From Roseicyclus persicicus (lineage in GTDB: Bacteria; Pseudomonadota; Alphaproteobacteria; Rhodobacterales; Rhodobacteraceae), in NCBI RefSeq assembly GCF_012395815.1, contig NZ_JAAZQQ010000006.1, positions 186,001-250,000 of the forward strand: a DNA stretch of 64,000 nt, written 5' to 3'. A program made the position numbers and the translations under genes. How positions within the stretch are numbered: the first letter of the stretch is position 1; each line of letters begins with the position of its first letter. Under the pieces are notes generated by a model. That model had not been told where the DNA came from and ran no database searches. It saw nothing but the letters and a program-made list of their open reading frames with translations. Positions 1 through 8,666 of the stretch are shown here, one piece after another.

Positions 1-303
1 GAGCATGTTCAGCCCCGTCGCCATCGCCGCCTGCAGCCCCACCCCGCAGGTCGCCGCCATCCGCGCCGCGGCGATCGAGGGCGCCTGCGGCCCGTGGTCC
101 ACCGCCGCGACCAGCGCCGCTTCGAACAGCCGCGCCCGGTCGCCCGCGATCTCCTCGCCCATCACCATGAGCCAGATCATCTCGGCAAAGCCGGTCGTAC
201 CGATCAGCTCCTGCACCGGCCGCCCGCGCAGGTGGATGCGCCCCGGCTCCATGTCGATGATGCGGGTGCGCCACCAGTCGGCGACATCCTGTCCGTCGGT
301 CAA
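1..303 (-). CDS. Citryl-CoA lyase / citrate synthase-like protein (C-terminus outside window)
   Basis: Only the first 101 residues are inside the window; the gene runs off its left edge. The visible part reads like the N-terminus of the citrate synthase superfamily in its short citryl-CoA lyase form: RGRPVQELIG followed by FAEMIWLMVMGEE, then VDHGPQAPS, then an Ala-rich helix. Known members cleave citryl-CoA to acetyl-CoA and oxaloacetate or related acyl-CoAs. I infer a TTG start at 303-301, because it overlaps the stop of the upstream CoA-transferase gene by four bases (TTGA), a normal coupled arrangement here. The pairing with a CoA transferase suggests that a carboxylic acid is first loaded onto CoA and then cleaved. 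The catalytic His and Asp lie outside the window, so the reaction is not settled. Confidence 0.75.
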   Translation of the reverse strand, partial: MTDGQDVADWWRTRIIDMEPGRIHLRGRPVQELIGTTGFAEMIWLMVMGEEIAGDRARLFEAALVAAVDHGPQAPSIAAARMAATCGVGLQAAMATGLNML

Positions 304-1508
304 ATCACCCCCTCCGCCCGCAGCTCCGCGATCTCGGCCGCGCTGTAGCCCAGCCCCTCGAGGATCGCGTCGCCGTCCTGCCCCAGAAGCGGCGGTGGCC
401 TGTCGACCGCGGGCCGCACCCCGTCGATCATCGGCCCGATCCGGGCCACGTCGATCGCCCGGCCCACCCCCGGCACATCCTCGAACCGGGCGAGAAAGCC
501 GCGGCCCGCGACCTGCGGATGGGCCAGGATCTCGGGCACCGTCATCACCGCCCCCGCCGGCACGCCAAGGGCGGCCAGCTCGTCGGCCCAGTCGGCCGCG
601 GGCCGCGTGGTCAGCACCGTCTCCAGCTCCGCGCGCAGCCGGTGGCGGTTGCGCTTGCGGTCCTCCCGCGTGGCGAAATCGGGGTGCGCCAGCAGGTCCT
701 CCCGGCCCAGGTGACGGGCCAGCACCGCCCACTGCTCGTCCTTGTTCGCGGCGATGTTGATCGGCGCGTCGGCGCACTGGAAGGTACCCGAGGGCGCCGA
801 GGTCGGGTTCTCGTTGCCCTGCGGGCCCGGGGTCACGCCCCCGATCAGGTGGTTCGACACCACCCAGCCCATGGTCGCCAGCACCGAATCAAGCATCGCC
901 ACGTCGAGGAACGCCCCCCGCGGGTTCGCGTTCAACGCTGCGCAGATCGCCATCGCCGCGGTCAAGCCGCCCACCGTGTCGGCCAGCGGGTAGCCCACGC
1001 GCAACGGCGCGCTGTCCGCATCCCCCGTGATCGCCATGACCCCGGCGGCCCCCTGCACGATCTGGTCATAGGCCGGCCGGTCGGCCCAGGGCCCGGTCTG
1101 CCCGAAGCCCGAGATCGCGCAATAGATCAGCCGCGGGTTCTCCTGCCGCAGCACGGCCGGCCCCAGCTCCAGCCGGTCCATCACGCCTGGGCGGAAGTTC
1201 TCCACCAGCACGTCCGCGCCCGCCAACAGCCGCCTCAGCACCGCCTTGCCGCGCGGGTCCTTGAGGTTCAGCGTGAGCGACCTCTTGCCGGCGTTCTGCG
1301 CCAGGAAGCTGATCCCCATGTCGCGCGCCGACAACTCCGGGTCCGACCCCAGCGCGCGGGCCAGGTCGCCGCGCCCGACGGCCTCCACCTTGATCACCTC
1401 GGCGCCCAGATGCGCCAGCTGGTGGCAGCAGAACGGGCCGGCCAGCACGTTGGTCAGGTCCAGCACCCGCACCCCCTTGAGCGGCGCCGCCGTCGCCCCC
1501 TCCGCCAT
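300..1508 (-). CDS. CaiB/BaiF (class III) CoA-transferase family protein
   Basis: A 402-residue protein of the formyl-CoA transferase / CaiB family, which moves CoA between carboxylic acids in the cytoplasm. Visible family marks are LKGVRVLDLTNVLAGPF at the N-terminus, GAEVIKVE near residue 35, NFRPGVMDRLELG near 104 and AISGFGQTGPWADRPAYD near 131-148, where Asp148 matches the catalytic aspartate. The ATG at 1508 was chosen over an upstream start at 1619 because GGAGAGAGGC lies just before it and family homology starts there. Its stop overlaps the start of the citryl-CoA-lyase-like gene, so the two are translationally coupled. The substrate cannot be read from sequence. Confidence 0.88.
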   Translation of the reverse strand: MAEGATAAPLKGVRVLDLTNVLAGPFCCHQLAHLGAEVIKVEAVGRGDLARALGSDPELSARDMGISFLAQNAGKRSLTLNLKDPRGKAVLRRLLAGADVLVENFRPGVMDRLELGPAVLRQENPRLIYCAISGFGQTGPWADRPAYDQIVQGAAGVMAITGDADSAPLRVGYPLADTVGGLTAAMAICAALNANPRGAFLDVAMLDSVLATMGWVVSNHLIGGVTPGPQGNENPTSAPSGTFQCADAPINIAANKDEQWAVLARHLGREDLLAHPDFATREDRKRNRHRLRAELETVLTTRPAADWADELAALGVPAGAVMTVPEILAHPQVAGRGFLARFEDVPGVGRAIDVARIGPMIDGVRPAVDRPPPLLGQDGDAILEGLGYSAAEIAELRAEGVI

Positions 1509-1617
1509 GCCTCTCTCCCCGGTTTGTCGCGCAAACTCAACAGCATCGCTTGGGGGGTGGCAAGGGCCGGCGGATCGGGGCTTGCCGCGCAGCGCCGGCC
1601 ACGGCAGGACAGGGGCC

Positions 1618-2109
1618 ATGGACCTGCGTTACCACACCCCCCTCGACGCCCGCGCCTTGCGCGCCCTCGGCATCCCCGCGCCCTGGGGGTTCGGACTGGC
1701 CGACCGCGTCCGCTTCGGCGAGATCGACGCCCTCGGCCACGTCAACAACACCGCCTACCTGCGCTGGTTCGAAAGCTTCCGCCTGCCCTACCTGCAGGTG
1801 CGCCAGGTCACCGACTACGGCCCCGACAGCCCGCGGCTTGTCCTGAAACGCACCTCTTGCGACTACCTCGCCGAGATGTTCCAGGGCATGGATTACGTGG
1901 TGACGGGCCGCACGCGGGCCTTCCGCACCACCTCCTTCACGATGGAGTTCGCGGTCTGGCTGCCCGACCCCGCCGGGGCGCGCCAGACGGCGGCCGGCGA
2001 GGCGGTCATCGTGCTCCTGAACCGCGCGGGCCCCGGCCGCCACCCGATCCCCGAGGCCGGCCGCCGCGCCTTCACAGAGATCGACGGCGCCCTGCCCGAG
2101 ACCGCCTGA
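1618..2109 (+). CDS. Acyl-CoA thioesterase, hotdog (4HBT) fold
   Basis: A 163-residue single-domain hotdog protein. The strand-helix segment VRFGEIDALGHVNNTAYLRW (residues 31-50) carries the catalytic Asp37 and the HVNN turn of 4-hydroxybenzoyl-CoA/YbgC-type thioesterases, which hydrolyse acyl-CoA to free acid and CoA. It is divergent from the CoA-transferase gene with 109 bp between starts, so it may share that acyl-CoA theme, but the substrate is not evident. It ends just upstream of one copy of the recurrent intergenic motif. Confidence 0.85.
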   Translation: MDLRYHTPLDARALRALGIPAPWGFGLADRVRFGEIDALGHVNNTAYLRWFESFRLPYLQVRQVTDYGPDSPRLVLKRTSCDYLAEMFQGMDYVVTGRTRAFRTTSFTMEFAVWLPDPAGARQTAAGEAVIVLLNRAGPGRHPIPEAGRRAFTEIDGALPETA

Positions 2110-2110
2110 C

Positions 2111-2145
2111 CCTTCATCTTTCCCCAAATACGCCCTTCGGGGGCG
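2111..2145 (+). repeat. Recurrent intergenic motif with hairpin, copy 1
   Basis: TTCATCTTTCCCCAAATAC followed by a hairpin CGCCC-TTCG-GGGGCG, starting directly after the thioesterase stop codon. An identical motif is at 7079-7097. At 41149-41182 both motif and hairpin recur. More diverged forms are at 19381, 35108 and 56821. Confidence 0.85.
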
Positions 2146-2181
2146 ACACCGCCACCCCGCGCGACGCCCGCCTGCCGCGCC

Positions 2182-3786
2182 TCAGCCGCCCCGGGCAAAG
2201 GCGACAAGCGCCAGCGTGGAGCCATCCTTCCCCGCGCCCGGGTCCTCGCCCGCAAGCACCGGCTCCAGCGCCTTGGCCAGCTCCTTGCCCAGTTCCACCC
2301 CCCACTGGTCGAAGCTGTTGATCCCCAGGATCACCCCCTCCACGAACACCCGGTGCTCGTAAAGCGCGATGATCTGGCCCAGCACATGCGGCGTCAGCCG
2401 GCGGTAGATCAGCGTGGTCGACGGCCGGTTGCCCGGGAACACCCGGTGCCGCGCCTGCCGCTCCAGCTCCGCCCCCTCCAGCCCCCTGGCCGCCATCAGG
2501 GCGCGCGCCTCGTCCAGGCTCCGCCCCCGCATCAGCGCCTCGGATTGCGCCAGGCAATTCGCCACCAGCAGCCGGTGGTGATGCGCCAGCTCCGGCTCGT
2601 GCCCCTCGGCGGCGACGAGGAATTCGCAGGGGATGACCCGCGTGCCCTGGTGGATCAGCTGGTAGAAGGCGTGCTGGCCGTTGGTCCCCGGCTCGCCCCA
2701 GACCACGGGGCCCGACTCGACGGGCAGGTCGCGCCCGTCCATCGCCACGCGCTTGCCGTTGCTCTCCATCTCCAGCTGCTGCAGGTAGGCCGGCAGCCGC
2801 GCCAGCCGCTGGTCGTACGGCAGCACCGCCCGCGTCGCGTGGCCCTGCCCCTGGTTGTGCCAGATCCCTACCAGCGCCAGCAGCACCGGAAGGTTGTCCG
2901 AAAGCGCCGCGCTGCGGAAATGGTCGTCCATCGCCCGCCCGCCGGCGAGGAACTCCTCAAAGCGCCCGGGCCCGATGGCCAGCATCAGCCCCAGGCCGAT
3001 CGGCCCCCACATCGAATAGCGCCCGCCGACCCAGTCCTCGAAGCCGAAGACGCGGCTCGCGTCGATGCCGTAGGCGCCGGTCCGGTCCGTCGCGCTCGAC
3101 AGCGCGGCGAACTGCGACGCGGGCTCGGCCACGGCCCGCGCCATCCAGTCCCGCGCCGTGTCGGCGTTGGTCATGGTCTCGATGGTGGTGAAGGTCTTCG
3201 ACGCCACGATCACCAGGGTCCGTGTCGGATCAAGCCCTTGCAGCGTGTCGTGAATGTGCGCGCCGTCGACGTTCGACACGTAATGCACCCGCGGCCCGTC
3301 GTGGAACGGCGCCAGCGCCAGCGTCGCCATGGCCGGCCCGAGGTCCGAGCCGCCGATGCCGATGTTGACCACATCCGTGTAGGCTCCGCCCGCGCCCTTG
3401 ATCTCGCCCGACCGCACCTTGTCGGCAAAATCCGCCATCCGCGCCCGCGTCGCCCTGACCCCCGGCAGCACGTCCTGCCCGTCGACCAGGATCGGCCCCG
3501 CCTCGGCCCGGAGCGCCGTGTGCAGCACCGCCCGCCCCTCGGTCTCGTTGATCTTGGCACCGCCGAACATCGCGTCGCGCCGCGCCTCGACCTCCGCCGC
3601 GCGGGCAAGATCCAGCAGCACGGCCATCGCGTCGTCGTCCAGCTGCGTCTTGGAAAAGTCGAACAGCATGTCGCCAAGCGACCGGGAATAGCGCCGTGCG
3701 CGCCCTTCGTCCTCGAACAGCCGGCCCATCGGCCGCCCCTCGACCCGCGCCGCCTGGCGCTTCAGCTCGCTCCACAGCCTGTCCAT
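2182..3786 (-). CDS. pgi: Glucose-6-phosphate isomerase
   Basis: A 534-residue cytoplasmic enzyme interconverting glucose-6-phosphate and fructose-6-phosphate. Both family signatures are clear: [18 protein letters not shown] in the middle and [19 protein letters not shown] further on, with the sugar-phosphate-binding [12 protein letters not shown] before them. The ATG at 3786 follows GAGTGAGGG and lies 5 bp after the pgl stop. It is the last gene of zwf-pgl-pgi. In an Entner-Doudoroff organism this enzyme mainly returns fructose-6-phosphate to the oxidative route or supplies it for biosynthesis. Confidence 0.97.
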   Translation of the reverse strand: MDRLWSELKRQAARVEGRPMGRLFEDEGRARRYSRSLGDMLFDFSKTQLDDDAMAVLLDLARAAEVEARRDAMFGGAKINETEGRAVLHTALRAEAGPILVDGQDVLPGVRATRARMADFADKVRSGEIKGAGGAYTDVVNIGIGGSDLGPAMATLALAPFHDGPRVHYVSNVDGAHIHDTLQGLDPTRTLVIVASKTFTTIETMTNADTARDWMARAVAEPASQFAALSSATDRTGAYGIDASRVFGFEDWVGGRYSMWGPIGLGLMLAIGPGRFEEFLAGGRAMDDHFRSAALSDNLPVLLALVGIWHNQGQGHATRAVLPYDQRLARLPAYLQQLEMESNGKRVAMDGRDLPVESGPVVWGEPGTNGQHAFYQLIHQGTRVIPCEFLVAAEGHEPELAHHHRLLVANCLAQSEALMRGRSLDEARALMAARGLEGAELERQARHRVFPGNRPSTTLIYRRLTPHVLGQIIALYEHRVFVEGVILGINSFDQWGVELGKELAKALEPVLAGEDPGAGKDGSTLALVAFARGG

Positions 3787-3791
3787 GACCC

Positions 3792-4463
3792 TCACTCCGC
3801 CCAATGCACCGTCGCCTGCCCCAGCACGCAGCGCACCGGCGCCTCGTGCACCGGCAGGTGCGCCGCCCGTTCGATCGCCGCCCGCTTCTCCGCGCCGGTG
3901 ATCAGGATATGCGTGCTCATCGCCCCCGTCAGCACCGGTGCCGTCAGGGTGATCCGCGGCTCGCCCGCGCCCTCGGCCCGCATCGCCATCAGGGGCGGCG
4001 CGTCGGCCGCCAGCGCCGCCGCGAGGTTGTCGGCCCCCGGGAACAGGCTCGCCGTGTGCATGTCGGCGCCCATGCCGAGCAGCAGCACCGACAGCGGCAG
4101 GTGCGGCGCCAGCCCCTCGGCAAGCGCCCCGATCTTGTCCTCGGGGGCCGGCGCCTCGGCGTAAAGCGGGATCAACGTCGCCGCGGAAGCCTTTGAAACC
4201 AGGAGACGTTTCTTCAACAGCCCCGTGTTCGACCGCGGGCTGTCCTCGGGCACCCAGCGCTCGTCGTTCAGCACGACGGCGACGCGGTCCCAATCCAGCG
4301 CCTGCTCGGACAGCACGTCGAAGACCGGCCCCGGCGTCGTCCCCCCCGGCACCGACAGGCTGACCCGGTCGTGGTGGCGCAGCGCCTCGGCCAGCTCGCT
4401 CGCCAGCCGGTCGGCCAGCGCCAGCATCATCAGGTCGCGGTCGGGGTATTCGACCAGCTCCAT
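3792..4463 (-). CDS. pgl: 6-phosphogluconolactonase
   Basis: A 223-residue protein of the DevB/Pgl type that hydrolyses 6-phosphoglucono-delta-lactone to 6-phosphogluconate. Visible marks are [17 protein letters not shown] near residue 35 and the [20 protein letters not shown] segment near 66-85, followed by [16 protein letters not shown] near 128. It sits 1 bp after the zwf stop and 5 bp before pgi, so the three genes are almost certainly one transcript. Confidence 0.96.
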   Translation of the reverse strand: MELVEYPDRDLMMLALADRLASELAEALRHHDRVSLSVPGGTTPGPVFDVLSEQALDWDRVAVVLNDERWVPEDSPRSNTGLLKKRLLVSKASAATLIPLYAEAPAPEDKIGALAEGLAPHLPLSVLLLGMGADMHTASLFPGADNLAAALAADAPPLMAMRAEGAGEPRITLTAPVLTGAMSTHILITGAEKRAAIERAAHLPVHEAPVRCVLGQATVHWAE

Positions 4464-4464
4464 C

Positions 4465-5910
4465 TCAGATCTCCCGCCAACGCCGGTCGTCCCGGTGCAT
4501 CAGGATCGCCGCCTCCTCCGGCCCGGTGCTGCCCGGCGCGTAGGGCACCGGCTGGTCGGCGCGCCGCGTCCAGGCCTCGATGATCGGGTCGGTCCAGCCC
4601 CATGCCGCCTCGACCTCGTCGCCGCGCATGAACAGCGTCTGGTTGCCCCGGATCACGTCCATGATGAGGCGTTCGTAGGCGTCGGGCACATCCGTCGCCT
4701 CGGGCCCCAGCGCATCGGCAAAGGACATGTCCAGCGGCACGTCGATCAGCCGCATCCCCCCCGGCCCGGGTTCCTTGATCGTCACCCGCAGGTCGATCCC
4801 CTCGTCGGGCTGCAGCCGGATCGACAGCACGTTCGACCGGCTGCCGGCATCGGCGTCGAAGATCGAATGGGGCGTCTTCTTGAAATGCACCACGATCTCG
4901 GACTTGCGCGATTTCAACCGCTTGCCCGTCCGCAGGTAGAAGGGCGTGCCGTTCCAGCGCCAGTTGGCGATGTGCAGCTTCATGGCGATGAAGCTTTCGG
5001 TCAGGCTGTCCTCGTTCTCCACGTCCTGCAGGTAGGACGGGTGCTGCCCGGCCTTGTACTGCCCCCGCACGATGTGCTCGGGCGCGACCGGGTCGAGGGC
5101 GCGGATCACCTTGAGCTTCTCGTCGCGCACCGCGTTCGGCTCGAAATGGGCGGGCGGCTCCATCGCGGTCAGGCACAGGAGCTGCATCAGGTGGTTCTGC
5201 ACCATGTCCCGCATCGCCCCGGACTTGTCGTAGTAGGCCCCGCGGCCGCCCACGCCCACCTCCTCGGCGACCGTGATCTGCACGTGGTCGACATATTGCG
5301 CGTTCCACAAGGGCTCGAACAGCGTGTTGCCGAAGCGCACCGCCATCAGGTTCTGGACCGTCTCCTTGCCGAGGTAATGGTCGATCCGGTAGATCTGCTG
5401 CTCGCGGAAATGCGCGGCCAGCGTCGCGTTCAGTTCGCGCGCCGAAGCAAGATCGCGCCCGAACGGCTTTTCCACAACGATTCTCGCATCATGCCGGGCG
5501 ATGTTCAGGTTGTGCAGCCGCTCGGCCAGCGCCCCGAACAGGCTGGGCGCCACCGAGAAGTAGAAGGCCTGCACCATGCCCTCGCGCATCTCGGCGCGCA
5601 GCGCGTCCCAGCCGGCCGTGCCCGTCGCGTCGATCGGCACGTAGCGCAGCCGCTCGCAGAACGCCTTGAGCCCCGCCGGGTCGCGCTTTTCCGCAGGCAG
5701 GAAGGTCTCGATCGCCTCGGCGACCTGCTCGACCCAGGCGGCGCTGTCCTGCTCGGTGCGGGCGGCGCCGATGATGCGGGCCTCGGGCGGCATCTGCCCG
5801 TCGCAGAACCGCCGGTAGAGCCCCGGCAGGATCTTGCGCCGCGCAAGGTCGCCCGTGGCGCCGAAGATGACGAGGTCGAACGGGTCGACCGGAATGACAC
5901 GCGAGACCAT
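4465..5910 (-). CDS. zwf: Glucose-6-phosphate 1-dehydrogenase
   Basis: A 481-residue enzyme that oxidises glucose-6-phosphate to 6-phosphogluconolactone with NAD(P)+. The N-terminal nucleotide-binding GATGDLARRK (near residue 18) and the active-site RIDHYLGKETVQNL (near 172) are intact. It is the first gene of zwf-pgl-pgi and has its own regulatory region: a promoter-like pair and a perfect palindromic operator also found in front of edd. This ties it to the Entner-Doudoroff genes at 18.7-21.2 kb. Confidence 0.97.
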   Translation of the reverse strand: MVSRVIPVDPFDLVIFGATGDLARRKILPGLYRRFCDGQMPPEARIIGAARTEQDSAAWVEQVAEAIETFLPAEKRDPAGLKAFCERLRYVPIDATGTAGWDALRAEMREGMVQAFYFSVAPSLFGALAERLHNLNIARHDARIVVEKPFGRDLASARELNATLAAHFREQQIYRIDHYLGKETVQNLMAVRFGNTLFEPLWNAQYVDHVQITVAEEVGVGGRGAYYDKSGAMRDMVQNHLMQLLCLTAMEPPAHFEPNAVRDEKLKVIRALDPVAPEHIVRGQYKAGQHPSYLQDVENEDSLTESFIAMKLHIANWRWNGTPFYLRTGKRLKSRKSEIVVHFKKTPHSIFDADAGSRSNVLSIRLQPDEGIDLRVTIKEPGPGGMRLIDVPLDMSFADALGPEATDVPDAYERLIMDVIRGNQTLFMRGDEVEAAWGWTDPIIEAWTRRADQPVPYAPGSTGPEEAAILMHRDDRRWREI

Positions 5911-5940
5911 GGCCCTGAATTCCCGATCCGGTTTGCGGAG

Positions 5941-5958
5941 CCTGTTAGCGCTAACAGG
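5941..5958. promoter_or_regulatory. LacI-family-type operator upstream of zwf
   Basis: A perfect 18-bp palindrome with the core TGTTAGCGCTAACA (5943-5956), 30 bp upstream of the zwf start. The central CG and 7-bp half-sites fit LacI/GalR-family operators. The same 14-bp core is at 21255-21268 before edd. It lies just downstream of the predicted zwf transcription start, which would suit repression. The cognate regulator is not identified here. Confidence 0.8.
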
Positions 5959-5972
5959 TTCCTCTGGTCCGG

Positions 5973-6001
5973 CATTTACACCCTGCCCACGCGCGAGTCT
6001 A
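5973..6001 (-). promoter_or_regulatory. Putative zwf promoter
   Basis: On the minus strand TAGACT (6001-5996) and TAAATG (5978-5973) are separated by 17 bp. This is a fair match to a housekeeping promoter, with the palindromic operator immediately downstream. Predicted by eye only. Confidence 0.4.
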
Positions 6002-6048
6002 GCAGATGCCCCGCCTGCGGCAACCGGGCGCCCCCGCGGGGCGGCGCG

Positions 6049-7005
6049 TTACTTCTGCATCGCGCAGAGCAGCTCGAACATCACCGACGCGCCCAGCCAC
6101 GCCGTGATCCCGCCCGTGTCGAAGGGCGGCGACACCTCCACCAGGTCCGCCCCGATGATGTCGAGCCCGCGCAGGCTGCGCACGCACCGGATCGCGTCGA
6201 AACTCGTCGGTCCACCCACCTCGGGCGTCCCCGTCCCCGGCGCATAGGCCGGATCGACGAAATCGATGTCGAAGCTGACATAGGTCGGCCCGTCCCCCAC
6301 GACGGCCCGGGCGATCTCCATCACGGCGGTCCAGCCCAGCTCCATGCACTCCTCGATCGGCACGATCCGCACGCCCTTGTCCCAGCCATACTGGAAATCG
6401 GCGTTGTTGTAGGAGGTCCCCCGCATCCCCACCATCACGCAGCGGGCGGGGTCGAGGCAGCCCTCCTCGATCCCCTGCCGGAACGGGTTGCCGTGGGTCA
6501 GGGTCTGGCCCCCGAAATACGGCGGGTAGAGGTCGGTGTGGCTGTCCAGGAGCACGAGGCCGAACGGCTCCCCCCGCGCCGCCCGCAGCTCCCGCAGCAC
6601 CGTCAGGGTGCACAGGTGATCGCCCCCCACCATGAAGGGCCGGATCCCCTGCCCCAGCACCCCGCGGATGAACGCCTGCGCGTTCCCCAACGCCTCGTCC
6701 TGGTCCACCGGGCTCATCGCCACGTCGCCCAGGTCGGCGATCCGCGCGGCGCGGAACGGCTCCTGCCCGGTCGCCCGGTTGCGCTCGCGGATCATGGTCG
6801 AGGCATCGCGCAAGGCCCGCGGCCCGTGGCGCGCCCCCGGCCGGTTCGAGGTCGCCCCGTCCCAGGGCAGCCCGAAGATCCCGATCTCCACCTCCCCCCG
6901 CCGCGGGTGATCGGGCGGCAGGTAGGGCAGCCGCATGAAGCTCGGCACGCCGGCATAGCGCGGCAGGTCGGTGCCCGAGGGCGGCTGGAAGAACGGGTCG
7001 GACAT
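6049..7005 (-). CDS. Agmatinase / ureohydrolase family enzyme
   Basis: A 318-residue member of the arginase-agmatinase family, which hydrolyses guanidino compounds to urea and an amine or amino acid with a binuclear Mn centre. All metal ligands are visible: His130 in GGDH, Asp154/His156/Asp158 in DSHTD, Asp246/Asp248 in SFDIDFVDPAYAPG. The usual DAHTD/DAHLD reads DSHTD here. Substrate specificity (agmatine, guanidinobutyrate or another guanidine) cannot be fixed from this. The gene stands alone and transcribes towards zwf's upstream region. Confidence 0.85.
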   Translation of the reverse strand: MSDPFFQPPSGTDLPRYAGVPSFMRLPYLPPDHPRRGEVEIGIFGLPWDGATSNRPGARHGPRALRDASTMIRERNRATGQEPFRAARIADLGDVAMSPVDQDEALGNAQAFIRGVLGQGIRPFMVGGDHLCTLTVLRELRAARGEPFGLVLLDSHTDLYPPYFGGQTLTHGNPFRQGIEEGCLDPARCVMVGMRGTSYNNADFQYGWDKGVRIVPIEECMELGWTAVMEIARAVVGDGPTYVSFDIDFVDPAYAPGTGTPEVGGPTSFDAIRCVRSLRGLDIIGADLVEVSPPFDTGGITAWLGASVMFELLCAMQK

Positions 7006-7076
7006 GAAGGCTGGCTCCGGGCAAGGTCTCTGGCCGCGACGCTAGCCGGCCCGGCGCCCCCTGTCACCCACCCTGC

Positions 7077-7098
7077 CCTTCATCTTTCCCCAAATACG
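7077..7098 (+). repeat. Recurrent intergenic motif, copy 2
   Basis: TTCATCTTTCCCCAAATAC at 7079-7097 in the 181-bp gap between the ureohydrolase start and the HNH-protein stop. No GGGGGCG hairpin follows this copy. Confidence 0.8.
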
Positions 7099-7186
7099 CA
7101 AGCCCCGACAGCCACGAGCCACCCCGCCCGGGCCATCGCAGCCCGGTCGCGGCGACGCGGGGCCGGCAGGCCCGAGGAGCGGCGGC

Positions 7187-7783
7187 TCAGGCCTCCAGCT
7201 CGCTGTCCCAGTAGAGATAATCGAGCCAGCTGTCGTGCAGGTAGTTCGGCGGGAACTTGCGGCCCACGTTGCGCAGCTCCTCCGCCCCCGGCCGCCGCGG
7301 CGGCTTGCGCAGGCTCAGCCCCGACTGCCGCAGGCTCTTGGACCCCTTGCGCAGGTTGCAGCCCGAACAGGCCGCCACCACGTTCTCCCAGCTGGTCACG
7401 CCGCCGCGCGCCCGCGGCACGACGTGGTCGAAGGTCAGGTCCCCCTTCGCCCCGCAGTACTGGCACGAGAACTCGTCGCGCAGGAACAGGTTGAACCGGG
7501 TGAAGGCCACCCGCTTCTGCGGCTTCACGAAATCCTTCAGCACCACCACCGAGGGGATGCGGATCGACGTGGACGGCGAGCGCACCACCTCGTCGTATTC
7601 CGCCACGATCTGCACCCGGTCGAGCCAGGCGGCCTTCACCGCCTCCTGCCAGGGCCAGAGCGACAGGGGATAGTAGCTCAGCGGCCGGTAATCCGCGTTC
7701 AGCACCAGCGCCGGATGGGACTTCAGCGCCCCCGGCTCCCGCACGAACTGCGTCCTGAACTCGATCTCCGTCGCGCCATCCAT
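7187..7783 (-). CDS. HNH endonuclease family protein
   Basis: A 198-residue protein with a C-terminal HNH domain. The zinc cysteines are C107-x2-C110 and C139-x2-C142. The catalytic H120 lies in LTFDHVVPRARGG and N134 in SWENVV. The N-terminal half (HPALVLNADYRPLSYYPLSLWPWQEA) is the conserved lead-in of a widespread single-copy family in this order whose cellular role is not established. The ATG at 7783 has GGAG upstream and matches where homology starts; an open frame continues 5' without clear coding character. Confidence 0.88.
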   Translation of the reverse strand: MDGATEIEFRTQFVREPGALKSHPALVLNADYRPLSYYPLSLWPWQEAVKAAWLDRVQIVAEYDEVVRSPSTSIRIPSVVVLKDFVKPQKRVAFTRFNLFLRDEFSCQYCGAKGDLTFDHVVPRARGGVTSWENVVAACSGCNLRKGSKSLRQSGLSLRKPPRRPGAEELRNVGRKFPPNYLHDSWLDYLYWDSELEA

Positions 7784-7979
7784 GCCGAGACTCCGTTCCC
7801 GCCCTGTCTGCCCCGTTTCCTGGCACCAGAGCGGGAGCCCCCGCTCCAGCATGACATCACTATATCTAGGCTTTTCGATCCGGCAAGCCCAACAACATGC
7901 AGTGGATGCCAGGGACAGCCCTAGCGCCCGGATCTGACGATTTCGTGACAGGAACGCCCGGTCGGCCGGCAGGCCCGCA

Positions 7980-8666
7980 TCAGTCGCCCGCGCCGCCGCG
8001 CTCCAGCCCGAAGACCTGCCGCAGGAAGGCCAGCGCGACGCCCAGGCCATCGGGCGCGATGCCGTGGCCGGTCCCGCGCATGACATGGGCGTAGACCTCG
8101 GTGAAGCCCGCCCGCTCCAGCGCCTCGGCCGCCTCGGGCAGCGCCTGCGGCGGCACCACGTCGTCGCGGTCGCCGTGCACCAGCAGGATCGGCGGGCGCA
8201 CCTGCACCTCGTCGACCAGCGCCTCGGGTTCGATCAGCCGGCCGGAAAAGCCGACGACCCCGGCAAAGGCCTCGTCCCGGCGCGGCGCGACATGCAGGCT
8301 CATCATGGTGCCCTGCGAGAAGCCCACCAGCGCCACCTGCTCGGCGATCATGTCGTGCTCGGCCATCACCCGGTCGAGACAGGCGTTCAGGTCCTCGACC
8401 GCGCGGGCCATGCCCTCGGCCGCCGCCTCCTCGGACGATCCGTCGATCCAGGGGATCGGGAACCACTGGTAGCCCATCGGGTTCATCACCGACCGCTCGG
8501 GCGCGTTCGGCGCCAGGAACACCGTGTCGGGCAGGTGCTGCTTCAACGGCTCGGCCAGCCCCAGCAGGTCGGCCCCGTCGGCGCCATAGCCGTGCAGGAA
8601 GATGACCATGCTGTCGGCCTCGCCCGACAGCGCCGGCACGGTGCCGTAATCCAGAACCCGCGTCAC
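7980..8666 (-). CDS. Alpha/beta hydrolase (carboxylesterase/phospholipase family)
   Basis: A 228-residue serine hydrolase of the carboxylesterase/YpfH type. The oxyanion segment FLHGYGADGADLLGL (near residue 23), nucleophile Ser117 in GFSQG, Asp in VHGDRDDVVP and His in GTGHGIAPDG form a complete triad. I use a GTG start at 8666 because it overlaps the stop of the DNA glycosylase gene (GTGA), giving translational coupling. No signal peptide, so cytoplasmic. The 196 bp between this gene's stop and the upstream side of the HNH gene hold no recognisable feature. Confidence 0.88.
   Translation of the reverse strand: MTRVLDYGTVPALSGEADSMVIFLHGYGADGADLLGLAEPLKQHLPDTVFLAPNAPERSVMNPMGYQWFPIPWIDGSSEEAAAEGMARAVEDLNACLDRVMAEHDMIAEQVALVGFSQGTMMSLHVAPRRDEAFAGVVGFSGRLIEPEALVDEVQVRPPILLVHGDRDDVVPPQALPEAAEALERAGFTEVYAHVMRGTGHGIAPDGLGVALAFLRQVFGLERGGAGD

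Noticed and set aside
519-2321. Long plus-strand open frame opposite the CoA-transferase gene
   Set aside because: Arg/Pro/His-rich translation without domains. It is an antisense shadow caused by GC-rich third codon positions.
4225-7494. 1089-codon plus-strand frame over zwf and the ureohydrolase
   Set aside because: Spans several well-supported minus-strand genes and has the composition of an antisense shadow.
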